Assembly: GCA_027625915.1 (NCBI GenBank)
Contig: JANTQA010000047.1
Location: 6,634,001 to 6,698,000 of the forward strand
Reading direction: 5' to 3'
DNA length: 64,000 bases
Source: Anaeramoeba flamelloides
Lineage: Eukaryota; Metamonada; Anaeramoebidae
Part shown: positions 33,980-46,839 of the stretch, piece by piece
Layout of the letters: each line of letters starts with the position of its first letter
Numbering within the stretch: position 1 is the first letter of the stretch
Translations under genes and position numbers: made by a program
The notes under the pieces: generated by a model
Database searches by the model: none
What the model was told of the DNA's origin: nothing
The model's input: only the letters and a program-made list of their open reading frames with translations

Positions 33980-36900
33980 TTACCAAAAAGGAAACCAACC
34001 AAGGTATGTGTTAGATAGCAAATTAACATTTTGGGCTTTGTTAATTAATTGGTTTACTTGGTTTTCTATTGAAGAATTTTCCTTTAGCTGTGAGTCGTTC
34101 CCTGTTAATTTATTAGAAATCCTATCCATTATTTTTAAAGCGTTTTTATTTATTTCTTCGTTTGTGTTCTGATGTTTGGTTAGGGGTTTGTTGAATCCAT
34201 GTATTACAAACCAATTAATAAGGGGGTCGTGAACGAATGTTTCTAATAAAACCATCAGTGAATTTTTATTTTCTCTTAATAGTTTTAAGATTTGTAGTGA
34301 AACAAATTTAAAGTTTCCATCAGTTCGCGAAATTTCCATGGCCCTTACAAGCATTCTGGTTAATCGGAAGGGCACATTTTCTGGGTTGGTCGCTCGATTC
34401 ATGGAGACCTCGAAGCAGTCGCCTATTTCGATATGCAGAACTTTCCCCGTAATTCTATCGAACATTATGTTTCTGGGGTGTCTGTTGCCGAGGCCTATAA
34501 TATATCCCACGCTTGACATCACTGCCAGGGATTTTGTATAATTGGTTCTCCTTTCAAGCCAGGATTCCGAATCTATTGATCTTAGCCATAGTATTTGAGC
34601 AAAATCGTCGTCATTGGTGTTTTTTAAAAGATTTGTAAATGCTTCAATTTTCTGAATACTCGTTAACTTTTCGTAATGATTAGAATTTGCGTTCCTCTGT
34701 TTATTTGCAAATTGCTTATTATTTTCAACACTCTGTTGATCATCATGTTTATTACTGCCGGTGCCGCCATTATTATCATTATTCTTATAATTCTTATTCT
34801 TATCATTCGTATTGGTATTGGCATTGATATTGGTATTGCTATTGCTATTGCTATTGCTATTGATATTGGTATTGATATTATTCAAAAAATTAATTTCCAA
34901 ATTGGGATCAATTTTTTTTGCTTGACGATATTGCTTAATTAATTGGTAATAGGTATCGCAACTGGAAACCCAACTAAATAAGCCCGAATTAGACGACAGC
35001 GGTGTCACAGAATACCTTTCTATTAATAAATTGTTTTGGAATTCACATGTTTCGGGGTTCTGTTGAATCAGAATATTAATAAATCCAAATAATTGCATTA
35101 TTCGTTCATCTTGCCTCAGATCTTCATTGCCCTTTAGCAAATATTTATACACGTGCCCATTGTTGCCTAATATTTTTAATTTCCGGGGTCTAAATTGCTC
35201 AGAGAATAATATTTTGGTTTTGGGCTGAAATTTTCGAATTTGGATTGCTTTCTTATTGGGTATATAATTCCCAGGGATCGCAACTTTAAAGTGTTTTGAT
35301 TCAAATAATTTTGGTGATATTTCTTGTAAAAAAAATTTTTTTGTCTTGCGTATTTTGATCCTGATCTTTTGAAAGATTTGGTAGTAAATTTTCCAGGCCA
35401 ATTTTAGATTTTTTTCTTTTCTCTTTGATTTGAAATATTTCATTGTCCATTCCTTTGCTTCGTTTAAATCTGGTCCATATTCCTTCGTAAATTGAATTTC
35501 ATTTAAAGTTTGTGGCTTGTTTTCGATTAGTCTATGCAATGGCTGCAAAATGCTTATCATCTTGATTGGATTTTTTTTCAAAAAATATTCCTTTGATGCT
35601 TTATCTAAATCAAAAAACCACATTTCTTCCCAAAGGAGGGTGATTCTATTCAATTCTTTCGAGATCAATTCTGCTTCTGAGACTAGTGTGGGGTAAATTT
35701 TTTTCATCTTTTCCAAAATTTTGATTGATTCAAACTTGGAATTAATGGATGGACTCTTGTTTTTCTGTTTTTTGTGTGATTGTTGCTTGATCCTTTGTAA
35801 TTGGAATTTTTGAAATCGTTGTAATTCCAGTTGCTGTTGTTGCCCCAATTGCTGCTGTAGTTGTATTTCGTTTGCCGTTGTTAGAGGGTATAATAGGGAC
35901 TGCGGATGGCTTTTCCCAATTAAAATTAATAAATTCGCCAAAAAATCCTTGACTGGCTTGATTGAGTTGTTGACTCGTGCAATCAATTGTGGGATTACCT
36001 TCAGCCAAATTTCGATGGGCAAGCTCTTGTAATAGTTTTTAAATAATTTGATCACTTCTTGGTAGGAGCCATAATTAAATAATAATTCTAATAATCGTAG
36101 GGTGTCCTGTATATTGTTATTTGTCTGGTTCAATTGTATGGAATTTAAAAATCCCTTTATTGATGTCAATAAATGATCATTGATTTGTTGTTCAGTTAAT
36201 TTGTTGTCACTTATGATATTCGACAGGATTGTGAAATGCAAATTTGCCAATGATCTCCAGGGCTTGTACCATTTGGGATCGTAAGTCGTGGCCTTTTGGA
36301 AGCAGGACAGTATTGATTCTGTGTTTTGTTTGGTGGTTAAATTAATGATTTGCGATTTCCATTCTCCGTATTTCCAGTGGCAGCTTGACCTCAATCTTCT
36401 ATTCCAGCCTGTTTTTATTGATTTTTCCAGATTCTCGAAATGGAAAGGTGGCATTGACTTAATTAATTTATTTAATTTTTTCAAAATTTCGTTTTGCTTT
36501 TGATACAGATCCTTTTTTTTATTAAAATTTAAATAGTACAAATTGTTTTTTTTCCATAGCGATTTTAAAAAGGTGTAATAGACCTTAGGATGGTTCTTAT
36601 TATTCTTTGTATTGAAATTATTGTTTATATTATTGTTCAAATTGTTTTTATTTTCATGTAATAAATCTTTAAAAATTTTCTCAGACAATAAGAAATTATT
36701 TTCCTTTCGCGCTATTTTGACATATTTTAGCCATAATTCTAAGTTTTCATTTGGTGAAATTATCATTGAATGGATCGAAAAAAATTTGCCCCATGTCTCC
36801 AAAGAGTGCTGGCAGTTGAATAATCTATTTTTCCAAAGATTTTTTATTGATCGTTTTTTTTTTAAATCATTATTGTTTTTTTTATATTTAATTATTTCTT

Positions 36901-38265
36901 CTAATTCAATTAATTTTTGTGCCTTGACGATTTCCTTGTAACTTCTAGAATATGATTCTGGTATTCTACTTGATAATTTTTTGGAAATAATTCTTCTAGA
37001 ATTTTCAATCAAATCCTTTGCCTTTTGATATTTTCCTTTATAAATATTCATAATGGTTCTATAGTATTTCCCTTCAAATTCGTCTATTGGTATAAATTTT
37101 AAATATGTGATCATTTTATTCCATTTTTTTTCATTCAAATATGTTTTGACCGCCACTAAAGCAATTTTTTTTTTATAACTTGTCGAGATATGATCCCAAT
37201 ATTTGTTTAATAGTTTATTAATTTCTTCATAATCACCTATTTTAAATAATGATCTCATTTTTCCTAAAACTAAAATATTCAATTCCGAAATTAGGAAAGA
37301 TCTGTTATCTAATTTGCCATTCTCACCCTCCTTGCGATCGCCATCGCCACTTCCCTTGTCATTGCCATTGCCATTGCCATTAATATTACCATCGGTATTA
37401 CCATTGTCATTCACATTCACATCCTGTTCCACATCCCTGTATGAAATATTAATGTTAATATTTTGACTCTTATGATCTTTATTTGAGTTTTGAACAAGAT
37501 CAATTGTATTGCTGCTATTATTTATCAATGGTTTTGATAATTGTAGTTTAGTTGCTATATTTTCAATTTTTTTATTATAATTTATTAAAGCATCTTCCCA
37601 TCGATTTAATTTTTCTAACCATATTTCTTTGATTGGGAAATTAAAAAAATTTTGACTATATTTGATAATACCAATCGAAGAATTGTCCTGTTTCAATTTG
37701 TTATTTAATGAAATGATTGATTCAACCAAATCTGGTGTGGGTTTTTTTAAAAACTCAATTTCTTTATAACGCAATGCCTTGGTGTACTCATTACAATTCT
37801 CTGCGATTATTCCTAATAAATCGGTATCAAATGTTAATAGTTTACCAAAGTGTTCCATGAATTCAATTAAATTTAAAATTTTTTGTAAGATAATGATTGA
37901 AACATTTTTAAAACTTAAAATGGTTTTTAAATTAAATATTAAATCGTTTTGGTTTTCCTTATTTAATTTATACCAACAACTTAAAAAGCTAAAATTGAAT
38001 AATTGGATGGCAAGTGGATAATACTCTTGTGCAAGTTTATAACAGTATCTTAAACAGTTATTTGGTGATTGTGCTAATAATTGTAATGTAAATCTTTTAT
38101 CCCAAAATCCCCAATCTTCCGAACTAAAAAAGTTTTCTACTTGCCAAGTTTCTTTCAATTTTTCTTGATTAAATATATAATTATCTTCGTCATCATCAAT
38201 TTTATCATTGTCATTAGTGGTGGTGCTGGTGGTGGTGTTGGTGGTGGTATTGGTATTATTATTAC

Positions 38266-38316
<51 letters not shown>

Positions 38317-39691
38317 CCATATTGTTATCATTATTATTATTATTAATTTCCGTTTTATCATTTGAAATTGAATTAATTTTCTTTCTAAATAATTCCTTTT
38401 CTAATTTTGTTAAAGAATATTTTTTTTTTTTTATAAAAATTACTAATTCCTCAAATATTAAAGTATCAACTTTTAATTTTTTAAATAAATTATTAAACAA
38501 TGGAATAAAATAAACAAAATTTTGATCCAAATTAAAAATTAATATATAAAAATATTTTAAAATTTGATCTCGATATTTTCCCAGAGAGTTTTCAAAGAAT
38601 TCTAAAAAGCAATACATTATTGAAATTGTATAATTAGACAAATTAATTTTTGTGGATAATTTTGAAAGTGTTTTAACTGAAATTAATTGGACGTCTATTA
38701 GATTATTTTGATGTGTAATTGTATTGTTTATATTATTATTTTGAATTAATTCAATTAAAAAGGGAATTAATAAATAAAGAGATTCTTGTAAATTTTTCCC
38801 AAATAAAATAAACGTATTAAAAATCAATGTATAATTATCTATTGTTGGGTTCTGCTTCAATAAATTGATTAATTTTGGTATCAAAATAGTTAATTCTTCT
38901 TTAAAATCTTCCTCGCTAGCTAAGAAAAGAGATTCTATTAGTGGGATGAGAGTAATTAAATATTGTTCACTTAAATATTTATTAATTAGTTCAGTTATGT
39001 TTTTAAAATAGGGTTTTATTTGGTGATTAATTAGTTTAATTAATAGGGTTAATTTTGTAAATATTGTTTTGATAATTTCTGGTTCTTGATTATTTTTAAT
39101 CATTTTTAAAAAAAAATTTAAAATTTCTGATAGAAATATTTTGGATTTCTTTTGAATTTTTGAAATGATTTTGATTATAATCTCAATTGTCATTAATTTT
39201 AAACTTGTTGAATTTGTATCTTTAATTAATTTCAATATTGAAGTCATTGTAATTGAACCAAAAACATCATTTAACATTGGTATTTTTTGAAATTCTAGCA
39301 GTTTTTGACTATTATTATCACTTTCTTTCTTGTTATTCTTATCATTATCATTTCCATTATTAAACATTTGTTGTTGGCTGATGAAATTTTCAATTAGAAA
39401 ATTTTTTGATATATTTTGATTTTCCAAAAAGTAATTTATACCATAATAAAAAGTTTTATTTTTTGATTGATTATATTCTGTTTTTTTTTGATATTGTTTT
39501 TTTAAGTTCTCGTCATCAATAATTTGGTTATTTAATTCATTATCATCATAACTGTAGCTTTTATTAATATTACCATTATAATAATAATTGCTGTTGTTCT
39601 CGTTGTTGTCAGTATTGTTATTTGTGTTATTGTTGTTGTTGTTGTAGTTGATATAGCTATTGTTATTGTAGTCGTAGTTGTTTTTGCTGTA

Positions 39692-39729
<38 letters not shown>

Positions 39730-42700
39730 AATTGACGTTCGTGTTGTTGTTATTGTTGCTGTTGTTGTTGTTATTATTATTATTGCTATTTTCAAGATTT
39801 TTTTTTAATTTATTTGGATCAATCGCGCCTAAAATACCAAATAATTTAAGTATTTCTTTCTTGATATCCCATTCTATGGAATCAATTAGAATTTGGAATA
39901 ATATTGAATATAAAAAGGGATAATTATTATATGGTTGGATGATTCCAGAAGTTCCACGGATAATTTTGCTGAAAGTTTTAAGAATTATTTTTTTATTATT
40001 AATTGTTGAATTATTATTTTTTAATTCATTAATAATTATAAATATAAGTTCATTGCCAAATTTTAATAATTTATTTTGTCCAATTTTAAATAAATCACCA
40101 AAGGATTTTAATAAAGATAATTTACATCCTAATTTATATCTGTTAAATGATTTTTTCTTATTGTTCTGGTTGTGATGGAAACCATTATGGTGAATATTAT
40201 GGTGGTGTACGTGGTGATTTGATAGCATTTTATTGTGTTCTAATTTTATTAATTTTTTAATTTTCCTATTTTTTAAATGACAAAATTCATTTAAAAATAC
40301 AATTAGTTTCTTTGCAATAATGTTGCAATACGGCTCAATAAATGTTTTATTTGAAGAATTAATTATTAAAGAAATTAATTCAAATGTATGATACTGTTTT
40401 TTATAACTTTCAGAATATTTTGCTTGATTAAATAAATTTATTAATTGCTTTCTAAAAAAGGAATTAATCATTGATGGGTTTTTTTTCGACAATCTGCCTA
40501 ATAAATGGATAGTCTTTGATTTGATTTCAAAATAGTCGCTATTAAATATGATGAAAAAAATATCCAGATTTTTTGCATTAATTAAATAGTCATCAAATAT
40601 TGGCAACAAATGGTCCAACAAATAGTTTTTTATTTTTAAATCATAGTCGTTGATTAACAAAATGATCATTCTTGATAAAATTTCTTCAATTATATCATTA
40701 AAATAATCCTTAATAGTGCCATATGAAGAAAAATCTGAATTAAAGGTATTAATTCTTAATTCCATTAAATGGATCAGGGTATCAATAACTTGCAGTTTGA
40801 TAAGTCTAGAGCTATGGTTTAAAAATGGTGTAATGAACTCATTCGAAAATTCTAATAAATCATAAAATTCAAAATTAAATACCCTTAATGTTTTGAATGC
40901 AATAATTTGATCTTCAATTTTGAATTGTTTCAAAAATTGGTGATTTTTTTTCAATTTGCTAGTGAAGATTTTTAAATCGGATAGCCCGCTTCTGCTATAG
41001 CCTCTAAAATAATCACCAGTTAAAATGATAGAGACATGATCTAATAATTGTTCTTGAATTTCCAATAACAAATCCGGTAAATATATTATCATTTTTGATA
41101 GGGTTTCTAATAATTGCTCATTTAGTCCCATTTGAAACATTAAATCAAATATTTTGGATTTTAAAAAATATGGTTTACACCTTGGCCCAAGTGATTCCGT
41201 TAATTTGCCAATACAAAATATGGAATTGTAATTTACTTTTTTATTTTTTTTTTTTTTGTTTTTGGCAAGTTTGAGATTTTCTGTAATTAAATTTAAAATG
41301 GTCATAGCAAATGGTTCAATCCGTATTCCAAAGGATACGATTATATCCCCTAAACTCTCAAATACAATTTGACTGTTATGTGGTTCCTTTTTTAAATAAT
41401 TTATACAATATTTTAAAAACTGTTCAATTTCATTTTCGCCAAATGCGTCTGCTCGAAAGCCAATAATCGTGGCAATGAATTTAAATAGTACTTTTCTTAT
41501 ATTTTTTTCTCTTGAATTGTTAAAATGAAATACCTTTTCATAAATGTTTGTTAATTCTTTCAGTATTTGTTTGTTTTCATATTTGCAATGAAATAGTTCA
41601 GTGAACAATAAGATTGATCCATGAATTTTTTCATTAATTTTTTTTTCGATCCCCTTTAGTTGAAGGTTTGTGGAGTTTTTTTTTTGTTTTGTGTTATTAG
41701 TTTTTTGTATTTTGAATTTTGTTGTTTGTTTTTTTTTGTTGTTTGTTTTTTGTGTTGTTTGTTTTTGTGTTGTATGTTGTTTGTGTATGTTTTGTGAAAA
41801 AGAATTTTATAAAATTAATTTATCCAAAAAAAAAAAATCACTAAAAGATTTTGAATTGGAAAATTTTTTTGTTTCATAATTTGATAAAGTAGGACAAAAT
41901 CGTTGTCAAAAAATCTCCCATTAACCATTTTAAAACCCAAACGGAACTATTTTTTGAACAGTTTTCGAGACTTTTTTTGTCATACTGTTTGAAAAAAGAC
42001 TTTAATTGGCTTTGTTTTTTTTTTTTAGAATTTTTGGTTCTTTTGAGAAAATGTGTCAAAAAAATTTTTCAGATTTTGAAACAATCTCTCAACAAATTTC
42101 TCCAACCCCAGAATTAAACCTTTTTTTTTGTAACGTAGACGTTATTCAAAGATCAATTCTCAAGATGTTTGTATACATAAAAGGGTTTTGAAAAAAAAAA
42201 TAAAAAAAAAAAACAATATTCTTTACGTTATTTGCGTTTAATAAAATGACGTGTATCCATTTGTCTGTTAAAATATGCTTTCTTTTTATTGCTAAATATA
42301 AAGACTTTCGAATAACCTTTGCAGCAGTTTCTCTAATTTGGATATTCTTATCAAATATTATTTCGATCTGGTTAAAAATTTGTGGCAAGGTATGATAAAC
42401 ACTTTCTGGTGAAGTTTTTAATAATTTGTTTAAGACGCAAACCGATGCAAATCTCAAATCGTTCTTTTCAGAATTGTTTAACCACTCAATCGCTGTCCTT
42501 TGGGATTTTTCGATTATTTCAAAAGGGGTTGTTCCTGTTTGTTCAGTAATCATTGTGATTGTTTTTAAAATTGTTTTTGTTATTTCCTTTTCTTTGATCT
42601 TAATCAGACTTGAGAGTCTTGTTGTAAATTTTAATAATGATCGAAGATCGTTTGTTGGCAGCTTGCATAATTTTTTAAAGGTAACAACATACACCAACTT

Positions 42701-42904
42701 ATCCGTAACACGATGAGACTGAAACAATTCTAAGATTTTTGTTCTCACGTTTTCAATCAACGTTTCCCATTCTTCATCATTGTTGATCTCATAATAATTT
42801 AATAACTTTTGTTTTAAAATTTTTTGGGTTACATTTTTTTGATTTTTGTTTTTTGAAGTTAAAAAATTTAGAAGAGTGCTAATTTCTTCTGGAATTAAAG
42901 AAGC
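33980..42904 (-). CDS. TOR (target of rapamycin) PIKK with altered catalytic residues
   Basis: Exon 42904-42227 (226 whole codons) joins exon 41653-33980 in phase 0 across a 573-bp intron with GTAAAG donor and CTAAAG acceptor; the join gives ...NANN|GIEKKINEKIHGS, matching mTOR DRIHGALLILNEL. No in-frame ATG precedes well-aligned HEAT sequence, so a further 5' exon is missing and the true start is unknown. The rest is TOR: N-terminal HEAT repeats, asparagine-rich inserts, FAT repeats, FRB (RITLLWEEMWFFDLDKASKEYF at about 35660-35595, ending LAWKIYYQIF), kinase domain (LLKGNEDLRQDER, TPLSSNSGLFSWV, RRTNYTKSLAVMS) and the C-terminal FATC ending YLGWFPFW. An asparagine-rich insert splits the kinase domain near 34650-34890. 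At least 2,783 residues, versus 2,549 in human mTOR. TOR is the catalytic core of TORC1/TORC2, the growth controllers. Here the two catalytic aspartates read N and E, so this copy may not be an active kinase. Confidence 0.95.
38261..38315. repeat. TTA/AAT run encoding poly-Asn in TOR
   Basis: Encodes about 16 Asn followed by a Ser/Asn/Thr stretch between FRKKINSI and the FAT part of TOR. Another Asn/Tyr-rich insert is encoded at 39590-39790. Confidence 0.9.
41654..42226 (-). other. TOR intron (573 bp)
   Basis: Donor GTAAAG at 42226, acceptor CTAAAG ending at 41654. Removing it joins two HEAT segments in phase 0. Contains GT-rich stretches (41690-41790) but no recognised element. Confidence 0.85.
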
Positions 42905-45900
42905 TATTATTTTTTTTTTGTGGTTTTTGGTTGAAAAATATTTGTTTAGAATGAAAAAGAGAAAAAATTGGCTTTTTTTTGTTTTTGATCATTTTTACTT
43001 TTTATTTTTTTTTTTTTTTTTTTTTTTTTTTTGTCTCCAAAACGCATTCTCTTTTTTCATGAGAAAACAAAAAATGGCCAAGAATAGAAAAAAAAAAGTT
43101 TAATTAATTACACATAGTATGAAAGGTTTAACACTGAAACTGAAAAAAATCAAAAAAGGGTTTGTCTTATTTTTTTAAACAATTAATTTGTATTTGTTAC
43201 AGATAATAAAATTAAAAAAATGATTGTTCAAAGGTATTTTTAAATCTATATTTTTGGGGTTGTTAATAAACCCACAAGTTGTAAAATCTTTTACACCTAA
43301 CAGAGACAAAATCATTTGTTTCTATTTGTTTACTATTTTCACTTTTTACTAAATATTATTTGAATGCCTTTTTATTCAAGACTTTATTAATATTGAAATA
43401 GATTTCAGAATAGAGCCAAAATGGGCAGATGTATAAATAATGTTTTTCACAGTCTTGTACCATTTAATTTTCTCTAAAATATGAAATTCTTTTTTCGAAA
43501 TTAGAAACTTTTTATTTTTTAAGGGTCTGGTTTGTTATTGAGATTTAAAAAGAATACCTTTGGTATTCTTTGGTTGACTATATCAAATACTCTCCTATTT
43601 GGTTAATTTAGTTTTATTTGATCCTTCTAAAAAATGTTTTGCTACTAGTATTTGAATTTTAAATAGGAAAAAAATTTTACTTCACTTTTCCAGGCTTTCT
43701 GATATAAATAGAATTTTCAAAGGAGTAGGGTTATAGTTTGTGACTCTGTTTCAAAAAGGAAATTTGAGAATGTAGTGAAAATTATTCCCAGTTAATATTG
43801 AAATAACAGTAATAAAAAAGAACAAAAAGAAGTGTTAATTATTTATAATTGATTTTGTTGTTTGGGTGTAGCAATTGAACACTGTCTTACCTAGTATTTA
43901 TCAAAAAAAATTCAAATATTTATTTCGAATTTTCTTAAAAATGATTTTTTGGATGAAAAGAAAATGGATCTGATTATTAATTGTCATTTCTTCAGAATTC
44001 ATAATTTATATATTTTTTTTTTTTACTTGTTTTTTATTTGTAATCAATTGAAATATTTACTAGAAATCCTTAAAAAATAGAAGAAATTATTTTTGATTAT
44101 TAAATTAGTTTTTTAAATGTAGATCTATTTCATAATAATGTTTTTTAATACAAATTCTTTTTCTTTTTACCAATTATTTATTTTGATTATATTTAATTGT
44201 CATTAATAAAGAAAAAAAATTATAATAAAAGTAAATAAAAGAAAAGAAATAAAATCATTTTATTAAATTTGTATAGATGTAAAAAACATTAAATCTAAAT
44301 TTAGTTTTAAATAGTTACTGTTTTAATATTTTATTTATTATTAAAACAAAAGAAAAAATAAATAAATAAATATGGTGGGGTATAAAGCAATTTATTTTCA
44401 TATGATTTATTCTCAGATAATTATTTTTTTATTAACATTCATAAATTATAATTTATTGATATTAAATTGTTAATTTTGGTACTACTTAGATTTGTAATTT
44501 TTGGAATGTTATTTTTGTTTTCAAATTTTCTATTTACTCAAAAAAAAAAAATCTATTTGACAATTGTTATAGAAAGAGTAATTTTCAATCAAACTAGAGA
44601 AATTTTGTTTTTTCAATGACGGTTTTTTTTTTATATCTCTAATCGGGAAGGGGTTGTGGTAATTAATGATTTTTTATTGAGTGATTATTTCAGACAAATT
44701 TCTATAACTTATAATGTTTTTCTTGTTTGTTTGAAACATTTTACAAATTCAAAATAAATTTTACAAAAAAAAAAAAAAAAAATGACTAAGAGTGTCTTGA
44801 AAAAAAAAAAGTGAAACAATATTATGAATATACATATTTATAAATACCTTTTCAGAAAGCACTATAAACAATATCTTATTTAAAAAAACAAGCTGAATCA
44901 TCACACTTGATATAGGACTGGGTTTATTAAAAAATTGGTTGATTTGACTTTTTTCTCGGTTTAGTGATAGCCCTATGATTAATAATTTACTGTTTCTCAA
45001 TTTTGGTAAAATAATCTATTTTGGTAAATTATGAACATATTTTGTATCAGTAACTTTTGTGTGCTGATCAAATTTCGAAAATTTTCTCTTGTTTTCATTC
45101 CCAAATATTATATCTGACTCTATGATTTAATGGGTGGAATGTGTTTTATTTGTTTATCTTGTATAAAAAAATCTAAATTAATAGATATTTTAATGCTTTC
45201 CTACATATAGTATAAAAATCTTTACTAATAATAAAAGGGGAAAAAATGTCCAAATTGTCAAAATTAGTTATGATAACAAAATTATATTAAATCTTTTTCA
45301 TTTTTGGATCTTTCAAAATACTTTAAAGGGTTTTTTTTCGTTAATTATTCAATTTGATTATTGAATAAGTGAATAAATTATTTGATTTCATTTTTTTTAA
45401 AGTTTTTTTTTTGATATTTGGGGTCGTTATGTACATCTTTTCCAAGATAAAATATGAATAAAAAATCACTTTTCTTATTTCAAATTTTAACAACTAAAAT
45501 CGTTTTCAAACAAAAGTGTACATCTCTCAAATCACCAATAGCATCGAATTTGATTGTTCATAAGATAATTACTTATTGCTGATTTTCATTTTAATTATTT
45601 ATTTTTTGATTTTTTGTTTTTTTATTCATCGATATTGAACCGTTGGGAAATGAAAACGATAAGATAAGAAGAAAAAAAATTGGAAATCACCCACCAGTAT
45701 AAAAATGGAAATGGTTTAAGTTTGATTTTGAATGAACTAAATATAGGAATAAAGAAAGAACATTATTGGATTGTGGATTGAACATAGAAAATAAAAAAGA
45801 AAAAAACATTCCAACAAAATACCAGATGAATTGTTGCTTTATATTGGAATGTGGGATTTAAAGAGCAAAAGTTTTATTTTTATAGAGTTTTAAATAAAAT

Positions 45901-46805
45901 ATTTAGAATTTTTCCTCATATCACCTTGCTCAATATTTTTTATTGATTTTATTTTTGTTTTTTCTTTACAATTTCCAAAATAAGATTTCTCATCTTCAAA
46001 AAAAAAAAAGGGGGGTACATCAATTTTTAAAATATTTAATTTTAATTTCGATTGTTTTGTTTTAATGGGTTTTAAATCTTCAGTTTTTTTTTTTTTTTTT
46101 TTTTTTTCCAAGAGTTTTTTATATTTTAGAATGATACTACATTTAATTTGATTGAATTATGAATAATTCTTGAAAATTTATGTACCCTTTTATTTGAAAG
46201 AGGGTTTCTAATTGATGATGTTTTACATAATTGAAATTATTTTACAATTTTATTTTTTCTTGTTTTATCTTATTCTTCAATTATTTCTAACAGAAAATGG
46301 TTTTTTTTTTCGATAAATAAACCATCCCTCAAAAAAAAAAAAACAAGTAAAGCCAGTTTGTCAATAAAACACGCCTCTAAATTTCATTTGATTTAAAAAA
46401 AATAAATATTATTTTTAAAAAGAATTTGCATTTTTAAATCAGAATACAAATCACCAAAGTTATAGATTTTTTTGGTTAATTAAAAATTAAAATTTAAATA
46501 GTTAAAAATGAATAAGAAAAACAAAATTTATGGATATTTATACAATTGTAAAAAAAATTAAAGATCTCATAAATTTATTTTTTAGTTAAATTATCTTTTT
46601 AGAAAAATAAAATTTCTTTCGAGGCCTAAAATGAAAAAAAAATAAAAACTTTTTAAAATTTTATTTTTTCAATTCTAGCCTTGTAAAATTTCTTTATAAA
46701 ATCTGTTTGTTATTTTATTAAATTAATTTTTATTTTAATATTTTGCAGAAAATCTTCAAATATAAAATAAGGGGGGGTTCACTACAAGGAAGGCATCTTA
46801 AAAAT

Positions 46806-46839
<34 letters not shown>

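Noticed and set aside
42999-43060. MKKENAFW... as the first TOR exon
   Set aside because: With the obvious GTAAAA donor its phase does not fit the acceptor at 42904, so the start remains unresolved.
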